A stretch of 64,000 bases of DNA from Arminella tubonensis (GTDB lineage Bacteria; Pseudomonadota; Alphaproteobacteria; Rhizobiales; Rhizobiaceae): NCBI RefSeq assembly GCF_003240585.1, contig NZ_PCDP01000026.1, forward strand, positions 19,288 through 83,287. Direction: 5' to 3'. Positions within the stretch are counted from its first letter, which is position 1. Each line of letters begins with the position of its first letter. Below the pieces are notes generated by a model. That model saw nothing but the letters and a program-made list of their open reading frames with translations. It was not told the DNA's origin and did no database searches. Of this stretch, positions 8,183-17,001 are shown one piece after another. Position numbers and translations under genes: made by a program.

Positions 8183-8776
8183 TCAGTTCGTTGCCGCCGG
8201 GGCTGGCGCGGCATTTGGATCAGGCAGCGGCTCCGGCGTATCGGCGAGCGTGCGCAAATAGGCGATGACGTTGGCGCGGTCGCCTTCCTTCGGCAGGCCG
8301 GCAAAACCCATGGCGGTGCCGGCCACGAATTTCTTCGGGGCGGCCAGGAAGTGGAAGAGGTGGTCATAGCTCCACTTCTCGGTGCTGCCCTTCGAAAAAT
8401 CCTTCATACCCGCTGAATAGCCGAAGCCTTCATGCGCGGCGACGGGACGGTCGACGATCCCCCAAAGGTCTGGGCCGACCTTGTTCGGCCCCCCCTTGGT
8501 TCCGTCATGACAGGCCTGACACTTCTTGAAGATCGCTTCGCCGGCCTTGGCGTCGGCTTTCTGCAAAAGCTGGGCAATCGGCGTTTCCGGCGCGGCGGCG
8601 GCAGCTTTGTCGCCTGCTGCGCCCGCTGAAGCCGTCTCATCGGCAACGATAGCGAAGCCCGGCTTTTCCGGCGCTTCCGAATGGAATATCCCGCCTGACA
8701 CGAGCGAAACGGACTTCAGCACGAAAAGCGTAGCCAGAAGTGCCCCAACCCCCATGTTCACGTAAGATGAATTCAT
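8183..8776 (-). CDS. cycM: Membrane-anchored c-type cytochrome
   Basis: A 197-residue class I cytochrome c tethered to the inner membrane by an uncleaved N-terminal helix ([23 protein letters not shown], about residues 9-31), with the haem domain in the periplasm. The haem-binding site is [19 protein letters not shown] (CxxCH), and the distal methionine ligand is in [11 protein letters not shown]. An Ala/Glu-rich linker (about 45-80) separates the anchor from the haem domain. This is the layout of rhizobial CycM, which carries electrons between the bc1 complex and the aa3 oxidase. The frame stays open for 30 codons upstream, but the ATG at 8776 with a GGGAGCATTGC site before it gives the usual N-terminus. 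Confidence 0.88.
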   Translation of the reverse strand: MNSSYVNMGVGALLATLFVLKSVSLVSGGIFHSEAPEKPGFAIVADETASAGAAGDKAAAAAPETPIAQLLQKADAKAGEAIFKKCQACHDGTKGGPNKVGPDLWGIVDRPVAAHEGFGYSAGMKDFSKGSTEKWSYDHLFHFLAAPKKFVAGTAMGFAGLPKEGDRANVIAYLRTLADTPEPLPDPNAAPAPAATN

Positions 8777-8926
8777 ATGCAATGCTCCCCTCGCCGCCGG
8801 CAATACTCCCGGCCCATCTTGAATTCGGCCGAAACCTATGTCTTTTGACTGTTCCTTGCAACTCACTAAACGGTCTCTAACATGAGACTTTTTGACACTT
8901 TTCTGCCGGGATTAGAAGGCCCAACA

Positions 8927-9682
8927 ATGACGCATCCGAATTTAGACAAGACCCTGGTCCTGATCCCCGCCCGTCTCGCCTCTACCCGTCTTCCAGGCAA
9001 GCCGCTGGCGGATATTTGCGGCCTGCCCATGATCGTACAGGTTGCCTTGCGCGCGCGCGAGGCGGCTATCGGTCGCATCGTCGTCGCCGTCGACCACGAG
9101 GATACCTATGCCGTCGTCTCGAAGGCCGGCTTCGAGGTAGTCATGACCCGGGAGGACCATCAGTCCGGGTCCGATCGCATCTATGAGGCGCTGCAGAAGG
9201 TCGATCCGAACGGCCTTGCGGAGACGATCGTCAACGTCCAGGGCGACCTTCCGACCATCGATTCGGAAACGATCCGGGCGGCTTTGCGGCCGCTTGACGA
9301 CGCTGCCGTCGATATCGCGACGCTGACCGTCGAGATCAACGACGAAGAGGAAAAGACCAACCCCAGCGTCGTCAAGATCATCGGTTCGCCGATCTCCGAC
9401 AGCAGGTTGCGGGCGCTCTACTTCACCCGCGCCACCGCACCTTCAGGCAAAGGGCCGCTCTACCACCATATCGGGCTCTATGCCTATCGCCGCCCGGCGC
9501 TGGAAAGATTCGTGGCGCTTGGGCCGTCGACGCTGGAAAAGCGCGAATCACTTGAGCAGTTGCGGGCACTCGAAGCCGGGATGCGAATCGATGTCGAGAT
9601 CGTTGACACGGTTCCGCTCGGTGTCGATACTCCCGCCGACCTCGAAAAGGCCCGCCGCATCCTTGCCGGCCACTCCCGCTGA
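8927..9682 (+). CDS. kdsB: 3-deoxy-manno-octulosonate cytidylyltransferase
   Basis: A 251-residue cytoplasmic enzyme that activates Kdo with CTP for lipid A inner core synthesis. The N-terminus [20 protein letters not shown] is the family signature (R-x-x-S-x-R-x-P-x-K). [14 protein letters not shown] carries the metal/nucleotide Asp, and [11 protein letters not shown] and [16 protein letters not shown] complete the conserved blocks. ATG 8927 is preferred over 8882 because it begins just before the conserved strand. pheA follows after 10 bases, so the two are co-transcribed, a pairing I know from other rhizobia. Confidence 0.95.
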   Translation: MTHPNLDKTLVLIPARLASTRLPGKPLADICGLPMIVQVALRAREAAIGRIVVAVDHEDTYAVVSKAGFEVVMTREDHQSGSDRIYEALQKVDPNGLAETIVNVQGDLPTIDSETIRAALRPLDDAAVDIATLTVEINDEEEKTNPSVVKIIGSPISDSRLRALYFTRATAPSGKGPLYHHIGLYAYRRPALERFVALGPSTLEKRESLEQLRALEAGMRIDVEIVDTVPLGVDTPADLEKARRILAGHSR

Positions 9683-9692
9683 CGGAATTCCA

Positions 9693-10547
9693 ATGACAAC
9701 CAAAACCAACAAGATTGCCTTCCAGGGCGAGTATGGCGCCAATTCCGACATGGCGTCTCGCGACATGTACCCGACGATGGAGCCGTTGCCCTGCCAGACC
9801 TTCGAGGACGCGTTCACCGCAGTCGACAACGGCGAGGCGGATCTGGCGATGATCCCGATCGAGAATACCATCGCCGGCCGCGTCGCCGACATTCACCATC
9901 TTCTGCCCGAATCACAGCTGCATATCATCGGCGAGTATTTCATGCCGATTCGCTTCCAATTGATGGTGCTGCCGGGCGTGAGCCAGGATGAAATCCGCAC
10001 CGTGCACAGCCACATCCATGCGCTCGGCCAGTGCCGCAAGATCGTGCGCGCCAACGGCTGGAAGCCGGTGATCGCCAGCGATACGGCGGGCGCGGCCAGG
10101 CTTGTGCAGGAAACCGGCGACCGAACAATGGCCGCACTCGCGCCGCGGCTGGCCGCCGATCTCTACGGGCTCGAAATCGTTGCCGAGAATGTCGAAGACG
10201 TGGAGAGCAACGTGACGCGCTTCGTCATACTGGCACGGGAGGAGAAATGGGCCGATCGCGGCTCGCATGATGAAAAGATCGTCACCACCTTCGTCTATAA
10301 TGTCCGCAATATCCCCGCCGCGCTCTACAAGGCTCTCGGCGGTTTCGCGACCAACGGCATCAACATGACGAAGCTTGAAAGCTATCAGCTTGGCGGCAAG
10401 TTCATTGCCACGCAATTCTACGCCGATATCGAAGGCCACCCCTCCGATCCGCATGTCCACCAGGCGCTGGAGGAACTGCGGTTTTTCTCGGAAAAGGTTC
10501 GCATCCTCGGCGTCTACAAGGGGCATCCGATGCGGGGGCAGCTGTAG
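9693..10547 (+). CDS. pheA: Prephenate dehydratase
   Basis: A 284-residue enzyme converting prephenate to phenylpyruvate in phenylalanine synthesis. The catalytic domain begins KIAFQGEYGANSDMASRDMYP and includes DLAMIPIENTIAGRVADIHHLL and ASDTAGAARLVQETGD (the conserved T-R/A-F-like region is replaced by SNVTRFVILARE further on). The C-terminal ACT domain (about residues 195-275: IPAALYKALGGFATNGINMTKLESYQ) is the phenylalanine-binding regulatory site. The usual ESRP signature reads ESYQ here, which suggests altered feedback geometry or simply the alphaproteobacterial form. There is no chorismate mutase domain, unlike E. coli PheA. Ten bases separate it from kdsB. Confidence 0.93.
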   Translation: MTTKTNKIAFQGEYGANSDMASRDMYPTMEPLPCQTFEDAFTAVDNGEADLAMIPIENTIAGRVADIHHLLPESQLHIIGEYFMPIRFQLMVLPGVSQDEIRTVHSHIHALGQCRKIVRANGWKPVIASDTAGAARLVQETGDRTMAALAPRLAADLYGLEIVAENVEDVESNVTRFVILAREEKWADRGSHDEKIVTTFVYNVRNIPAALYKALGGFATNGINMTKLESYQLGGKFIATQFYADIEGHPSDPHVHQALEELRFFSEKVRILGVYKGHPMRGQL

Positions 10548-10743
10548 GCCTCCAAAACCAGACGCCTATCCAGGAACCCGCCGGCTTGTCCGGGCTCCTT
10601 CACCGTGCAAGTGGCGCGCACCGAGTCGCGGCAAACTTCCACGGTCTTCCTATCCGGTGCGGGCGAAGCGCCCCAAATGAGGGCGCTCGCTTTACCCGCC
10701 TGCGGGGAGATGGTTGAGGTGATAGACAAATCCGTGCTCCACA

Positions 10744-11121
10744 TTAGCTATCCGGCTCACAAACCCTCAGTCGATGGCCGTCCGGGTCGAGGACGACGAA
10801 GGTCTGACCGAAATCCATCGTTGTCAGCTCCTGCGCGATCGGCAGGCCGCGGCTGCTCCATTCACGATAGTGGGCAGCCACGGCGCCTTCGCCCGGCACC
10901 ATGAAGGCGACCTCGCCGCGATTGCCAAGTGCCGAGGGCTGCGGCTCGACGGAGCTGCGGCGCCACAGGCCGAGCGTGAAGCCGCCATCGAGCGGGAAAG
11001 CCGCGAAATTCGGGGAGGCGAAGGCGGGTTCGCGACCAAGCAGGTCGCGGTAGAAGGGAATGCTTTCTGCAGGGTCCCTGACATAGAGGATGATGAGGTT
11101 GGGGCTGGTCATGGTCGGCAC
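10744..11121 (-). CDS. VOC-family (glyoxalase/bleomycin-resistance fold) protein
   Basis: A 125-residue protein with one vicinal-oxygen-chelate fold made of two beta-alpha-beta-beta-beta units. It starts NLIILYVRDPAESIPFYRDLLGREP and ends DFGQTFVVLDPDGHRLRVCEPD, the classical end of the second unit. A Glu near the end (CEPD) could be a metal ligand. The actual substrate is unknown. It lies 60 bases behind the WYL regulator in the same direction, so the regulator may control it. Confidence 0.8.
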   Translation of the reverse strand: MPTMTSPNLIILYVRDPAESIPFYRDLLGREPAFASPNFAAFPLDGGFTLGLWRRSSVEPQPSALGNRGEVAFMVPGEGAVAAHYREWSSRGLPIAQELTTMDFGQTFVVLDPDGHRLRVCEPDS

Positions 11122-11181
11122 TCCTTCGCTTGGAACGGAGCCGACCTTAAACCGGGTTACTGACAGTTTGTGGCAGTAGCG

Positions 11182-11871
11182 TCAGGCGTGTCTGGTGTAG
11201 TCATCAAGTTCGCGCCACTCCTTGAGAAGAACGGCGCGGCGGCGAGGATAGCGAACCTCCTGCTGTGCCATGTCGATAATGCGATCCGTGCGGAAATGAC
11301 GGAAATCCGTTCTGAGTTCACACCAGGCAATCATGACGCGGACATGTTCGAAATAGCCGAGCGCGAAGGGCCAGACGCGGCGAGTTGAAACCGCGCCATG
11401 CTCGTCGCTGTAGTTGATTTCCAGGATGCGCTCAGAGCGGATCGCCTTGCGGATGGCCGAGAGATCGGCCTTGTCCTCGCCCTTCCTGCGGGGACCGACC
11501 AGAAGCGTTGCGGAATCGACCTCCCGGCGCATGTCGTCCGGCAGTACCGCGGCAATTTTCGCCATCGCATCGGCTCCGGCGGCGGCAAGCCGGGGTTCCG
11601 CAGCGCGGGCGACCCAGCGGGAACCGAGGACCAACGCCTCTATCTCGTCCTGCGAGAACATCATCGGCGGCAGCATGAAGCCGGGCCTCAGCACATAGCC
11701 GATGCCGGCCTCGCCCTCGATCATGGCACCCTGCGATTGCAGGCTGGCGATATCGCGATAGAGGGTGCGCAGGCTGACGCCGGTCTCCTCGGCGAGTGCC
11801 GCGCCGCTCACCGGCCTGCGGTATCGCCTCAGGGTCTGCAACAGTGTCAGCAGGCGTTCGGAACGTGCCAT
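11182..11871 (-). CDS. YafY-type HTH/WYL-domain transcription regulator
   Basis: A 229-residue regulator. The N-terminal DeoR-like winged helix (about 1-60: ERLLTLLQTLRRYRRPVSGAALAEETGVSLRTLYRDIASLQSQGA) binds DNA. The rest is a WYL-like ligand domain with the region KAIRSERILEINYSDEHGAVSTRRVWPFALGYFEHVRVMIAWCELR. WYL domains sense nucleotides or other small ligands, but its target here is unknown. It sits 10 bases behind nudC and just ahead of the VOC gene, making a run HIT-nudC-WYL-VOC on the minus strand. Confidence 0.85.
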   Translation of the reverse strand: MARSERLLTLLQTLRRYRRPVSGAALAEETGVSLRTLYRDIASLQSQGAMIEGEAGIGYVLRPGFMLPPMMFSQDEIEALVLGSRWVARAAEPRLAAAGADAMAKIAAVLPDDMRREVDSATLLVGPRRKGEDKADLSAIRKAIRSERILEINYSDEHGAVSTRRVWPFALGYFEHVRVMIAWCELRTDFRHFRTDRIIDMAQQEVRYPRRRAVLLKEWRELDDYTRHA

Positions 11872-11881
11872 GGCGGATCTC

Positions 11882-12841
11882 TTACCGCTTCCACTCCACC
11901 CAATCGCGCATCAGGCGATGGGCAATTGCGCCTTTGGGAGGCGAGGAATTGCCTGACGGAGCGGATCGATCGAGCATGGCAAGCGTCTCCTCCGGCGTGA
12001 ACCAGCGGCAATCGTCAAGCTCGGCACCGTCCATATGGATCTCAGTCGATCTTGCTTCGGCATAGCAGCCGATCATCAGCGAATGCGGCATCGGCCAGGG
12101 TTGCGAGGCATGATAACGCACACGGCCGATGACAATGCCCGCCTCCTCGTGCGTCTCGCGGCGAACAGCGTTCTCGATCGTCTCGCCCGGCTCCACGAAA
12201 CCGGCGAGGCAGGAATACATGCCCGGGGCGAAATGGTGGCTGCGGCCAAGAAGGCAGCGGCCGCGCTCCTCGTCGACGGTCAGCATGATGACCACGGGAT
12301 CGGTGCGCGGAAAGATCATATGTTCGCAGGCCACGCAAACCCGCTTGTAGCCGCCAATGCGGCTTTCCATGACCGAGCCGCAGCGTCCGCAGAAGCGGTT
12401 GTCGCCGTTCCAGCGGATCAGGCTCACACCTTGCGCCGCCTCGCCGAGGATTTCGCCCTCGAGCAGGAGATCGCGCCAGAGCGAGCGCATGTCGGCGGGC
12501 TTGAAATGGCTGGCAAGATCGTCGGCGTCGACGCGAACAGGCACCGCCAATCGCGGCTCCCCTGTCTTGCGGTAGCCGAGGAGAACGGCATTTTCCCAAT
12601 CTGGATCGAGCTCGGCCAACTCATAACGCGCGAAAAGCGGGTCGAGGACCTGGCCGTCATGCTTCAGGACCAGCTTATCCCTGGCGAAGGCGAGGAAATG
12701 CGTGCCTTCGGTTGCGACTGCCCTTTGAACCGATTCCTCGTCGCGGTGTTCCGCCTGGCGATCGAGCTGATTTTCCGCAAAAGCGGTCAGACTGCTGGCT
12801 TCCGGATGCGGCGCATCCGACGAGAAGATGGAATGGTTCAT
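11882..12841 (-). CDS. nudC: NADH pyrophosphatase / NAD-RNA decapping hydrolase
   Basis: A 319-residue Nudix hydrolase that cuts NADH (and NAD caps on RNA) to the mononucleotides. After an N-terminal domain, a zinc ribbon is visible (CGRCG and, 16 residues later, CVAC). The Nudix box is GFVEPGETIENAVRRETHEEAGI, which fits G-x5-E-x7-R-E-x-x-E-E-x-G exactly. The NudC-specific SQPWPMPHSLM (SQPWPFPxS consensus) follows. It begins at the stop of the HIT gene (ATGA overlap), so translation is coupled. Confidence 0.94.
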   Translation of the reverse strand: MNHSIFSSDAPHPEASSLTAFAENQLDRQAEHRDEESVQRAVATEGTHFLAFARDKLVLKHDGQVLDPLFARYELAELDPDWENAVLLGYRKTGEPRLAVPVRVDADDLASHFKPADMRSLWRDLLLEGEILGEAAQGVSLIRWNGDNRFCGRCGSVMESRIGGYKRVCVACEHMIFPRTDPVVIMLTVDEERGRCLLGRSHHFAPGMYSCLAGFVEPGETIENAVRRETHEEAGIVIGRVRYHASQPWPMPHSLMIGCYAEARSTEIHMDGAELDDCRWFTPEETLAMLDRSAPSGNSSPPKGAIAHRLMRDWVEWKR

Positions 12842-13248
12842 GGCGAAAGGGCTTCCTGCAGTCTGGCGACGAATGTTTTCATGTCATCGTTCGAATAGGG
12901 TTCCGTCTTGCCATAGCCCCAGACGGCGCCTGGCCAGTTCGGATCCCCTTCGAACCGCGCAATGACATGAACATGAAGCTGCCGGACAATATTTCCAAGA
13001 GCCCCGACGTTGATTTTTGTGGCTCCGGTTACTGCTTTCAGGGCGCTTGCCACCAGATTGGTCTCGAAGGTCAACATGACCTGGTCGAGCGGGGTCAATT
13101 CGAATATCTCGGAAATGCCGGCGCGCCGGGGTACCAGCACCAACCAGGGCCAGCGGCGGTCCTTCATGAGGCGCAGGTCGCAAAGCCCCGTGATGGAAAC
13201 GGAAACGGTGTCATTTGCCAGGCGATCGTCGAGCAAGAAACCGCGCAA
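12838..13248 (-). CDS. HIT-family nucleotide hydrolase/transferase
   Basis: A 136-residue histidine-triad protein. The active-site block is RQLHVHVIARFEGDPNWPGAVWG (H-x-H-x-H-like triad, LHVHVIAR). Such proteins hydrolyse AMP-linked or dinucleoside substrates. The start chosen is TTG at 13248 because a strong GGAGGAG site precedes it by seven bases and MRGFLLDDRLANDT matches the usual N-terminus; the open frame runs about 63 codons further upstream across the SRP RNA gene and is not plausible there. Its stop overlaps the nudC start. It diverges from ffs. Confidence 0.85.
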   Translation of the reverse strand: MRGFLLDDRLANDTVSVSITGLCDLRLMKDRRWPWLVLVPRRAGISEIFELTPLDQVMLTFETNLVASALKAVTGATKINVGALGNIVRQLHVHVIARFEGDPNWPGAVWGYGKTEPYSNDDMKTFVARLQEALSP

Positions 13249-13303
13249 TTGAGTGCTCCTCCAGTGTTTTATCAAATGTTTAGCAGTTTTTTTTGGCCTT
13301 GGC

Positions 13304-13332
13304 TTGCTTTTGATGGCGATATTGCCGATATG
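13304..13332 (+). promoter_or_regulatory. Promoter of the SRP RNA gene
   Basis: TTGCTT (13304-13309), 17-base spacer and GATATG (13327-13332), ending seven bases before the inferred first base of the RNA. The match is inferred by eye, but position and spacing are ideal. Confidence 0.55.
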
Positions 13333-13339
13333 TGCCTCC

Positions 13340-13439
13340 GGGAGGTTGGTGGTGGACGAGCCACTCGCCAACCGGGTCAGGTCCGGAAGGAAGCAGCCCC
13401 AACGAGCCAGGCACGGGTCATCGTGCCAGCCTCCCACCC
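13340..13439 (+). ncRNA. ffs: Signal recognition particle RNA, small bacterial (4.5S) type
   Basis: The apical domain contains the near invariant GGTCAGGTCCGGAAGGAAGC (13375-13394), the SRP RNA symmetric and asymmetric loops plus GGAA tetraloop. The ends pair (GGGAGGTTGGT at 13340 with GCCAGCCTCCC ending at 13435), giving a hairpin of about 100 bases as in E. coli. It forms SRP with Ffh and targets inner-membrane proteins. It lies just upstream of dnaX, the usual rhizobial place. Confidence 0.95.
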
Positions 13440-13484
13440 TTTCTTATAGCGATGCCCGGCTTTTTTCGGGCGACAAGCAGGGCG

Positions 13485-15374
13485 ATGAGCGACACCGAGC
13501 GACCAGCAGAAAACGCCGCCTCGACCGGCACCGGCTACCGGGTGCTGGCCCGCAAATACCGCCCCAAGGATTTCACGGACCTGATGGTCGGCCAAGAGCC
13601 GATGGTCCGCACACTTACCAACGCATTCGAGAGCGGCCGGATCGCGCAGGCCTATATGCTGACCGGCGTTCGCGGCGTCGGCAAGACCACGACCGCCCGC
13701 ATCCTCGCCCGCGCGCTCAATTACAAGACGGCTGAGATCGACAAGCCGACTATCGACCTTCGAATTCCCGGCGAGAACTGCCAGGCGATCATGGAAGGTC
13801 GTCATGTCGACGTGATCGAGATGGACGCGGCGTCGCATACCGGCATCGACGACATCCGTGAGATCATCGAGCAGGTGCGCTATCGCCCGGTTTCGGCGCG
13901 CTACAAGGTCTACATCATCGACGAAGTGCACATGCTGTCGACGGCGGCGTTCAACGGGTTGCTGAAGACGCTCGAAGAGCCGCCTGAACATGTGAAATTC
14001 ATCTTTGCGACGACCGAAATCCGCAAAGTTCCGATCACCGTCCTGTCGCGCTGCCAGCGATTCGACCTGCGCCGCATCAGCGCGTCGGATCTCGTCGGAT
14101 TGTTCACCACCATTGCATCCAAAGAGGGCATCTCGGCCGAGGCAGAGGCACTGGCGATGATTGCCCGTGCCGCCGAAGGCTCGGCCCGCGACGGCCTGTC
14201 GCTGCTGGACCAGGCGATCGCCCACGGTAGCGGCGTCGTACAGGCGGAGGCCGTGCGCTCGATGCTCGGCCTTGCCGACCGTGCCCGGATCGTCGACCTG
14301 TTCCAACATATCGTCAAAGGCGATGTTGCGGGCGCACTATCCGAATTCAACACGCAGTATGAGGCCGGCGCCAATCCCGTGGTCGTTCTCACCGATCTGG
14401 CCGATTTCACGCATCTCGTCACACGGCTGAAATATGTGCCGGACGGCGCGAATGATCCATCGGTCAGTGAGGTCGAGCGGATCAAGGGCGCCGAGTTTGC
14501 GCAAGGCGTCGCGGTGACGACGCTGTCCCGCATCTGGCAGATGCTGCTGAAGGGTATTCCTGAAACTGAGAACTCCGCCCGGCCGGCCGGTGCCGCTGAA
14601 ATGGTGCTGATCCGCCTTGCCCACGCGGCGCATCTGCCGGCGCCGGAAGACGCCGCCCGCCGCCTTGCCGAGCTTTCCGTCGACGCCGGTGCCGCAGGTG
14701 CGCGCCCTGTTCCGACGCCGTCACCAAACGGCGGGGCCGGGGCGGGAACGCCCGTATCCTACCAGAGCACAATTGGCGTACGCTCGACTGAAGCGACGCC
14801 GCAAAGCCGCCCTACCCCGAACGGCTCCGTCGCCATGCTGCGGGCCGTGCCCGACAGCAATCCGCAGACCATGCCCGTCGGGCGGACCGAGACCAAGCCC
14901 GTCGAGCAGCCAAAGCCGACCGTCGCCATCAATTCTGTCTCAGACATCGTCGATCTCTGTGCCGTCAAGCGCGATCCGAAGCTCAAGGCATTGGTGCGCG
15001 CGTTTTTGAGGCCGGTGCGCCTGGAGCCCGGTCGCCTCGATGCGAGCCTTGCACCGGGAGCGCCGACGACGCTGCTCGGCGAGCTTGCGGTCAAGCTGAA
15101 GGAATGGACCGGCATCCACTGGATCGTCAGCTTCAGCCGCGAAGAGGGCAGCCCGACGCTCACCGAGGCCGAGGCTCAGGCGCAGCAGCAGCGTGTCAGC
15201 GATGCGCGCCAGGACCCCGATGTTGCGGCGATCCTCTCCCAGTTTCCCGGCGCCAAGATCATCGACGTCCGCGTCCGCGCCGCAGAGCTTGAAGACGAGG
15301 AGATCGTCGCTGCACCGGCCGCGGCGGAATCCGAAGAGGGCGATATCCTGCCCGGCGACGACATAGAATTCTAG
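13485..15374 (+). CDS. dnaX: DNA polymerase III subunit gamma/tau
   Basis: The clamp-loader ATPase, about 629 residues. Motifs: RPKDFTDLMVGQEP, Walker A GVRGVGKTTTAR, DEXH-like YIIDEVHMLS, and LLKTLEEPPEHVKFIFATTE with the arginine-finger SRCQRFDLRR. Domain III follows, then a Pro/Ala-rich linker (about residues 405-500) and a C-terminal tau-type domain with an acidic tail. Three of the four zinc-ligand cysteines of E. coli DnaX are replaced (ALNY for LNC, and PGENCQAIM keeps only the last Cys). The ATG at 13485 starts MSDTERPAENA; the frame is open to the SRP RNA, and ATG 13452 is an alternative. ybaB follows after 15 bases. Confidence 0.95.
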   Translation: MSDTERPAENAASTGTGYRVLARKYRPKDFTDLMVGQEPMVRTLTNAFESGRIAQAYMLTGVRGVGKTTTARILARALNYKTAEIDKPTIDLRIPGENCQAIMEGRHVDVIEMDAASHTGIDDIREIIEQVRYRPVSARYKVYIIDEVHMLSTAAFNGLLKTLEEPPEHVKFIFATTEIRKVPITVLSRCQRFDLRRISASDLVGLFTTIASKEGISAEAEALAMIARAAEGSARDGLSLLDQAIAHGSGVVQAEAVRSMLGLADRARIVDLFQHIVKGDVAGALSEFNTQYEAGANPVVVLTDLADFTHLVTRLKYVPDGANDPSVSEVERIKGAEFAQGVAVTTLSRIWQMLLKGIPETENSARPAGAAEMVLIRLAHAAHLPAPEDAARRLAELSVDAGAAGARPVPTPSPNGGAGAGTPVSYQSTIGVRSTEATPQSRPTPNGSVAMLRAVPDSNPQTMPVGRTETKPVEQPKPTVAINSVSDIVDLCAVKRDPKLKALVRAFLRPVRLEPGRLDASLAPGAPTTLLGELAVKLKEWTGIHWIVSFSREEGSPTLTEAEAQAQQQRVSDARQDPDVAAILSQFPGAKIIDVRVRAAELEDEEIVAAPAAAESEEGDILPGDDIEF

Positions 15375-15389
15375 CAAGGAGCCATTGAT

Positions 15390-15713
15390 ATGCGCGACAT
15401 CATGGGCATGATGGGCAAGGTCAAGGAAATGCAGGCCAAGATGGAGAAGATGCAGGCGGAAATCGCCGACATCCGGGCCGAGGGTCAGTCCGGCGGTGGC
15501 CTCGTCATCGTCACGCTCGACGGCAAAGGTGAGATGCTGTCCCTGAAGATCGATCCGTCGCTCTTCAAGGAGGACGACGCCGAAATCCTCGAAGATCTTG
15601 TCGTTGCGGCCCATAAGGACGCCAAGGGCAAGGCCGAGGCTCTGGCCGCCGAGAAGACCAAGGAACTGACGGCTGGCCTGCCGATCCCGCCCGGCTTCAA
15701 GCTGCCTTTCTAG
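15390..15713 (+). CDS. YbaB/EbfC nucleoid-associated protein
   Basis: A 107-residue dimeric DNA-binding protein. It shows the family pattern: an N-terminal helix rich in Met/Lys/Glu ([19 protein letters not shown]), G-x-V-x-V-T-x-G-like [26 protein letters not shown], and C-terminal [11 protein letters not shown] perfect AAGGAG site stands 9 bases before the ATG. It is encoded between dnaX and recR across bacteria; here three unrelated genes have come between it and recR. Confidence 0.93.
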   Translation: MRDIMGMMGKVKEMQAKMEKMQAEIADIRAEGQSGGGLVIVTLDGKGEMLSLKIDPSLFKEDDAEILEDLVVAAHKDAKGKAEALAAEKTKELTAGLPIPPGFKLPF

Positions 15714-15746
15714 GATCGACGCAAGGGTCTGAACGGGGAGAATGGG

Positions 15747-16358
15747 ATGAACCTGACGACATTGCTGGTTTTTGCCGGGGCGCTTTTCATCGCGGCCGGC
15801 ACACCGGGGCCGAGCGTGGCTGCCCTTGTCGCGCGGGTCCTATCGAAGGGCGCGCGGGACGTGCTCCCTTTCCTTTTTGGCATGTGGGCGGGCGACGCTA
15901 TCTGGCTGACCTTTGCCGTCGCGGGTCTTGCCGCAATTGCCGACACGTTCTACCACGCCTTTCTCGTCATCAAATGGCTTGGCGTTCTCTATCTGCTCTA
16001 CCTGGCCTGGAAGATGTGGTTCGCAAGGGTCGACGCGGCAGAGGAAGCGCTGCCCCAAGCCCGCTCGCGCGGCAGACTGTTTCTAACCGGTCTTGCCCTC
16101 GCGCTGGGTAACCCAAAGATCATGATGTTCTACGTCGCCCTGTTGCCGTCCATCATCGACATCCAGTCCGTATCGACCGCCGGCTGGTCCGAGCTTGTGA
16201 TCACCTTGATCGTCGTCCTTGCCGTTGTCGATTTCAGCTGGATGTTTCTGGCGGCCAAGGCCCGCAGCTTCCTGAAAAGCCGCCGCGCGGTCAGGATCGC
16301 CAATCGTGCGAGCGCCGGCACGATGGCTGGCGCCGCTATCGCGATTGCAATGCGCTGA
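15747..16358 (+). CDS. LysE/RhtB-family amino acid exporter
   Basis: A 203-residue inner-membrane protein with about six hydrophobic helices. The family signature near the N-terminus (AGTPGPSVAALVARVLSKGARDVLPFLFGMWAGDAIWL; G-x-x-x-T-P-G-P) is clear, and the block LGNPKIMMFYVALLPSII matches the conserved G-N-P-K. It probably exports an amino acid such as lysine, homoserine or threonine; the substrate is not shown. A GGGGAG site precedes the ATG by 6 bases. It ends 3 bases from the converging DUF992 gene. Confidence 0.87.
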   Translation: MNLTTLLVFAGALFIAAGTPGPSVAALVARVLSKGARDVLPFLFGMWAGDAIWLTFAVAGLAAIADTFYHAFLVIKWLGVLYLLYLAWKMWFARVDAAEEALPQARSRGRLFLTGLALALGNPKIMMFYVALLPSIIDIQSVSTAGWSELVITLIVVLAVVDFSWMFLAAKARSFLKSRRAVRIANRASAGTMAGAAIAIAMR

Positions 16359-16361
16359 TTC

Positions 16362-16898
16362 TTACTTGGCGTGGGCTTTGGTATGGTGCTTTGCCGGCTT
16401 TTGCGGTGCCACCGGCAGCGGCGCAACATAGGTCATCTTGAGAGTGGCGATACCGGCTGCGACATTCAGCCCGGTCGTGCCTTCGACGGAAAGCGGCTGC
16501 AAGGCGACCGAGCCGTCGAACCCGCCGACAAGTGCATTTGCGCCGATGCCAACGCCGACCGTCGCATTGGCTGACGCGCCCGAATAGCTCCCCTGAAGCA
16601 CACCCTCGTGATGATCCGTCGGCGCATAGACCAGCCAGATCATCGAGCCGCCGCTGATGGCGCCGAGGTCGACGCCGAGCTTGGTGATTGTTCCGCGATA
16701 GTGCTCGATGGGGCCGGGCGCCGATGGGGTGAACAGGCAGTCGACATCCCGCTTGGAACCGATGATCACGCTGAAGCCCGCCGAGATGTCGCAGGTCAGC
16801 GATCCCGCCTGCACGCGGGTCGGCGCTGATAGTGCGGGCGTGGCACCGGCGAGCCCAGCGGCAAGCATGGTGGCGGCAACGATTTTGGAAGCAGACAT
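16362..16898 (-). CDS. DUF992-family secreted protein
   Basis: A 178-residue periplasmic or secreted protein with a clear signal peptide (MSASKIVAATMLAAGLAGATPALSA). The body has the DUF992 pattern: LTCDISAGFSVIIGSKRDVDCLFTP, HYRGTITKLGVDLG, MIWLVYAP, LQGSYSGASANATVGVGIGANALVGG. It ends with a His/Lys-rich tail. The function is unknown. The frame is open for 29 codons before the chosen ATG at 16898, which begins the signal peptide. Confidence 0.82.
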   Translation of the reverse strand: MSASKIVAATMLAAGLAGATPALSAPTRVQAGSLTCDISAGFSVIIGSKRDVDCLFTPSAPGPIEHYRGTITKLGVDLGAISGGSMIWLVYAPTDHHEGVLQGSYSGASANATVGVGIGANALVGGFDGSVALQPLSVEGTTGLNVAAGIATLKMTYVAPLPVAPQKPAKHHTKAHAK

Positions 16899-17001
16899 GT
16901 AGAAATCTCCTCGTGCGGGTTCAGTCCTGGAAATGGATAGGGCCGGGCAATAGATAGGGGAGATTTTCAGACCGCCAGATGGCACATGCGGATTTTGAAA
17001 C

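Noticed and set aside
10670..10720. Degenerate RIME after pheA
   Set aside because: GCGGGGAGATGG resembles one arm, but the matching arm is missing.
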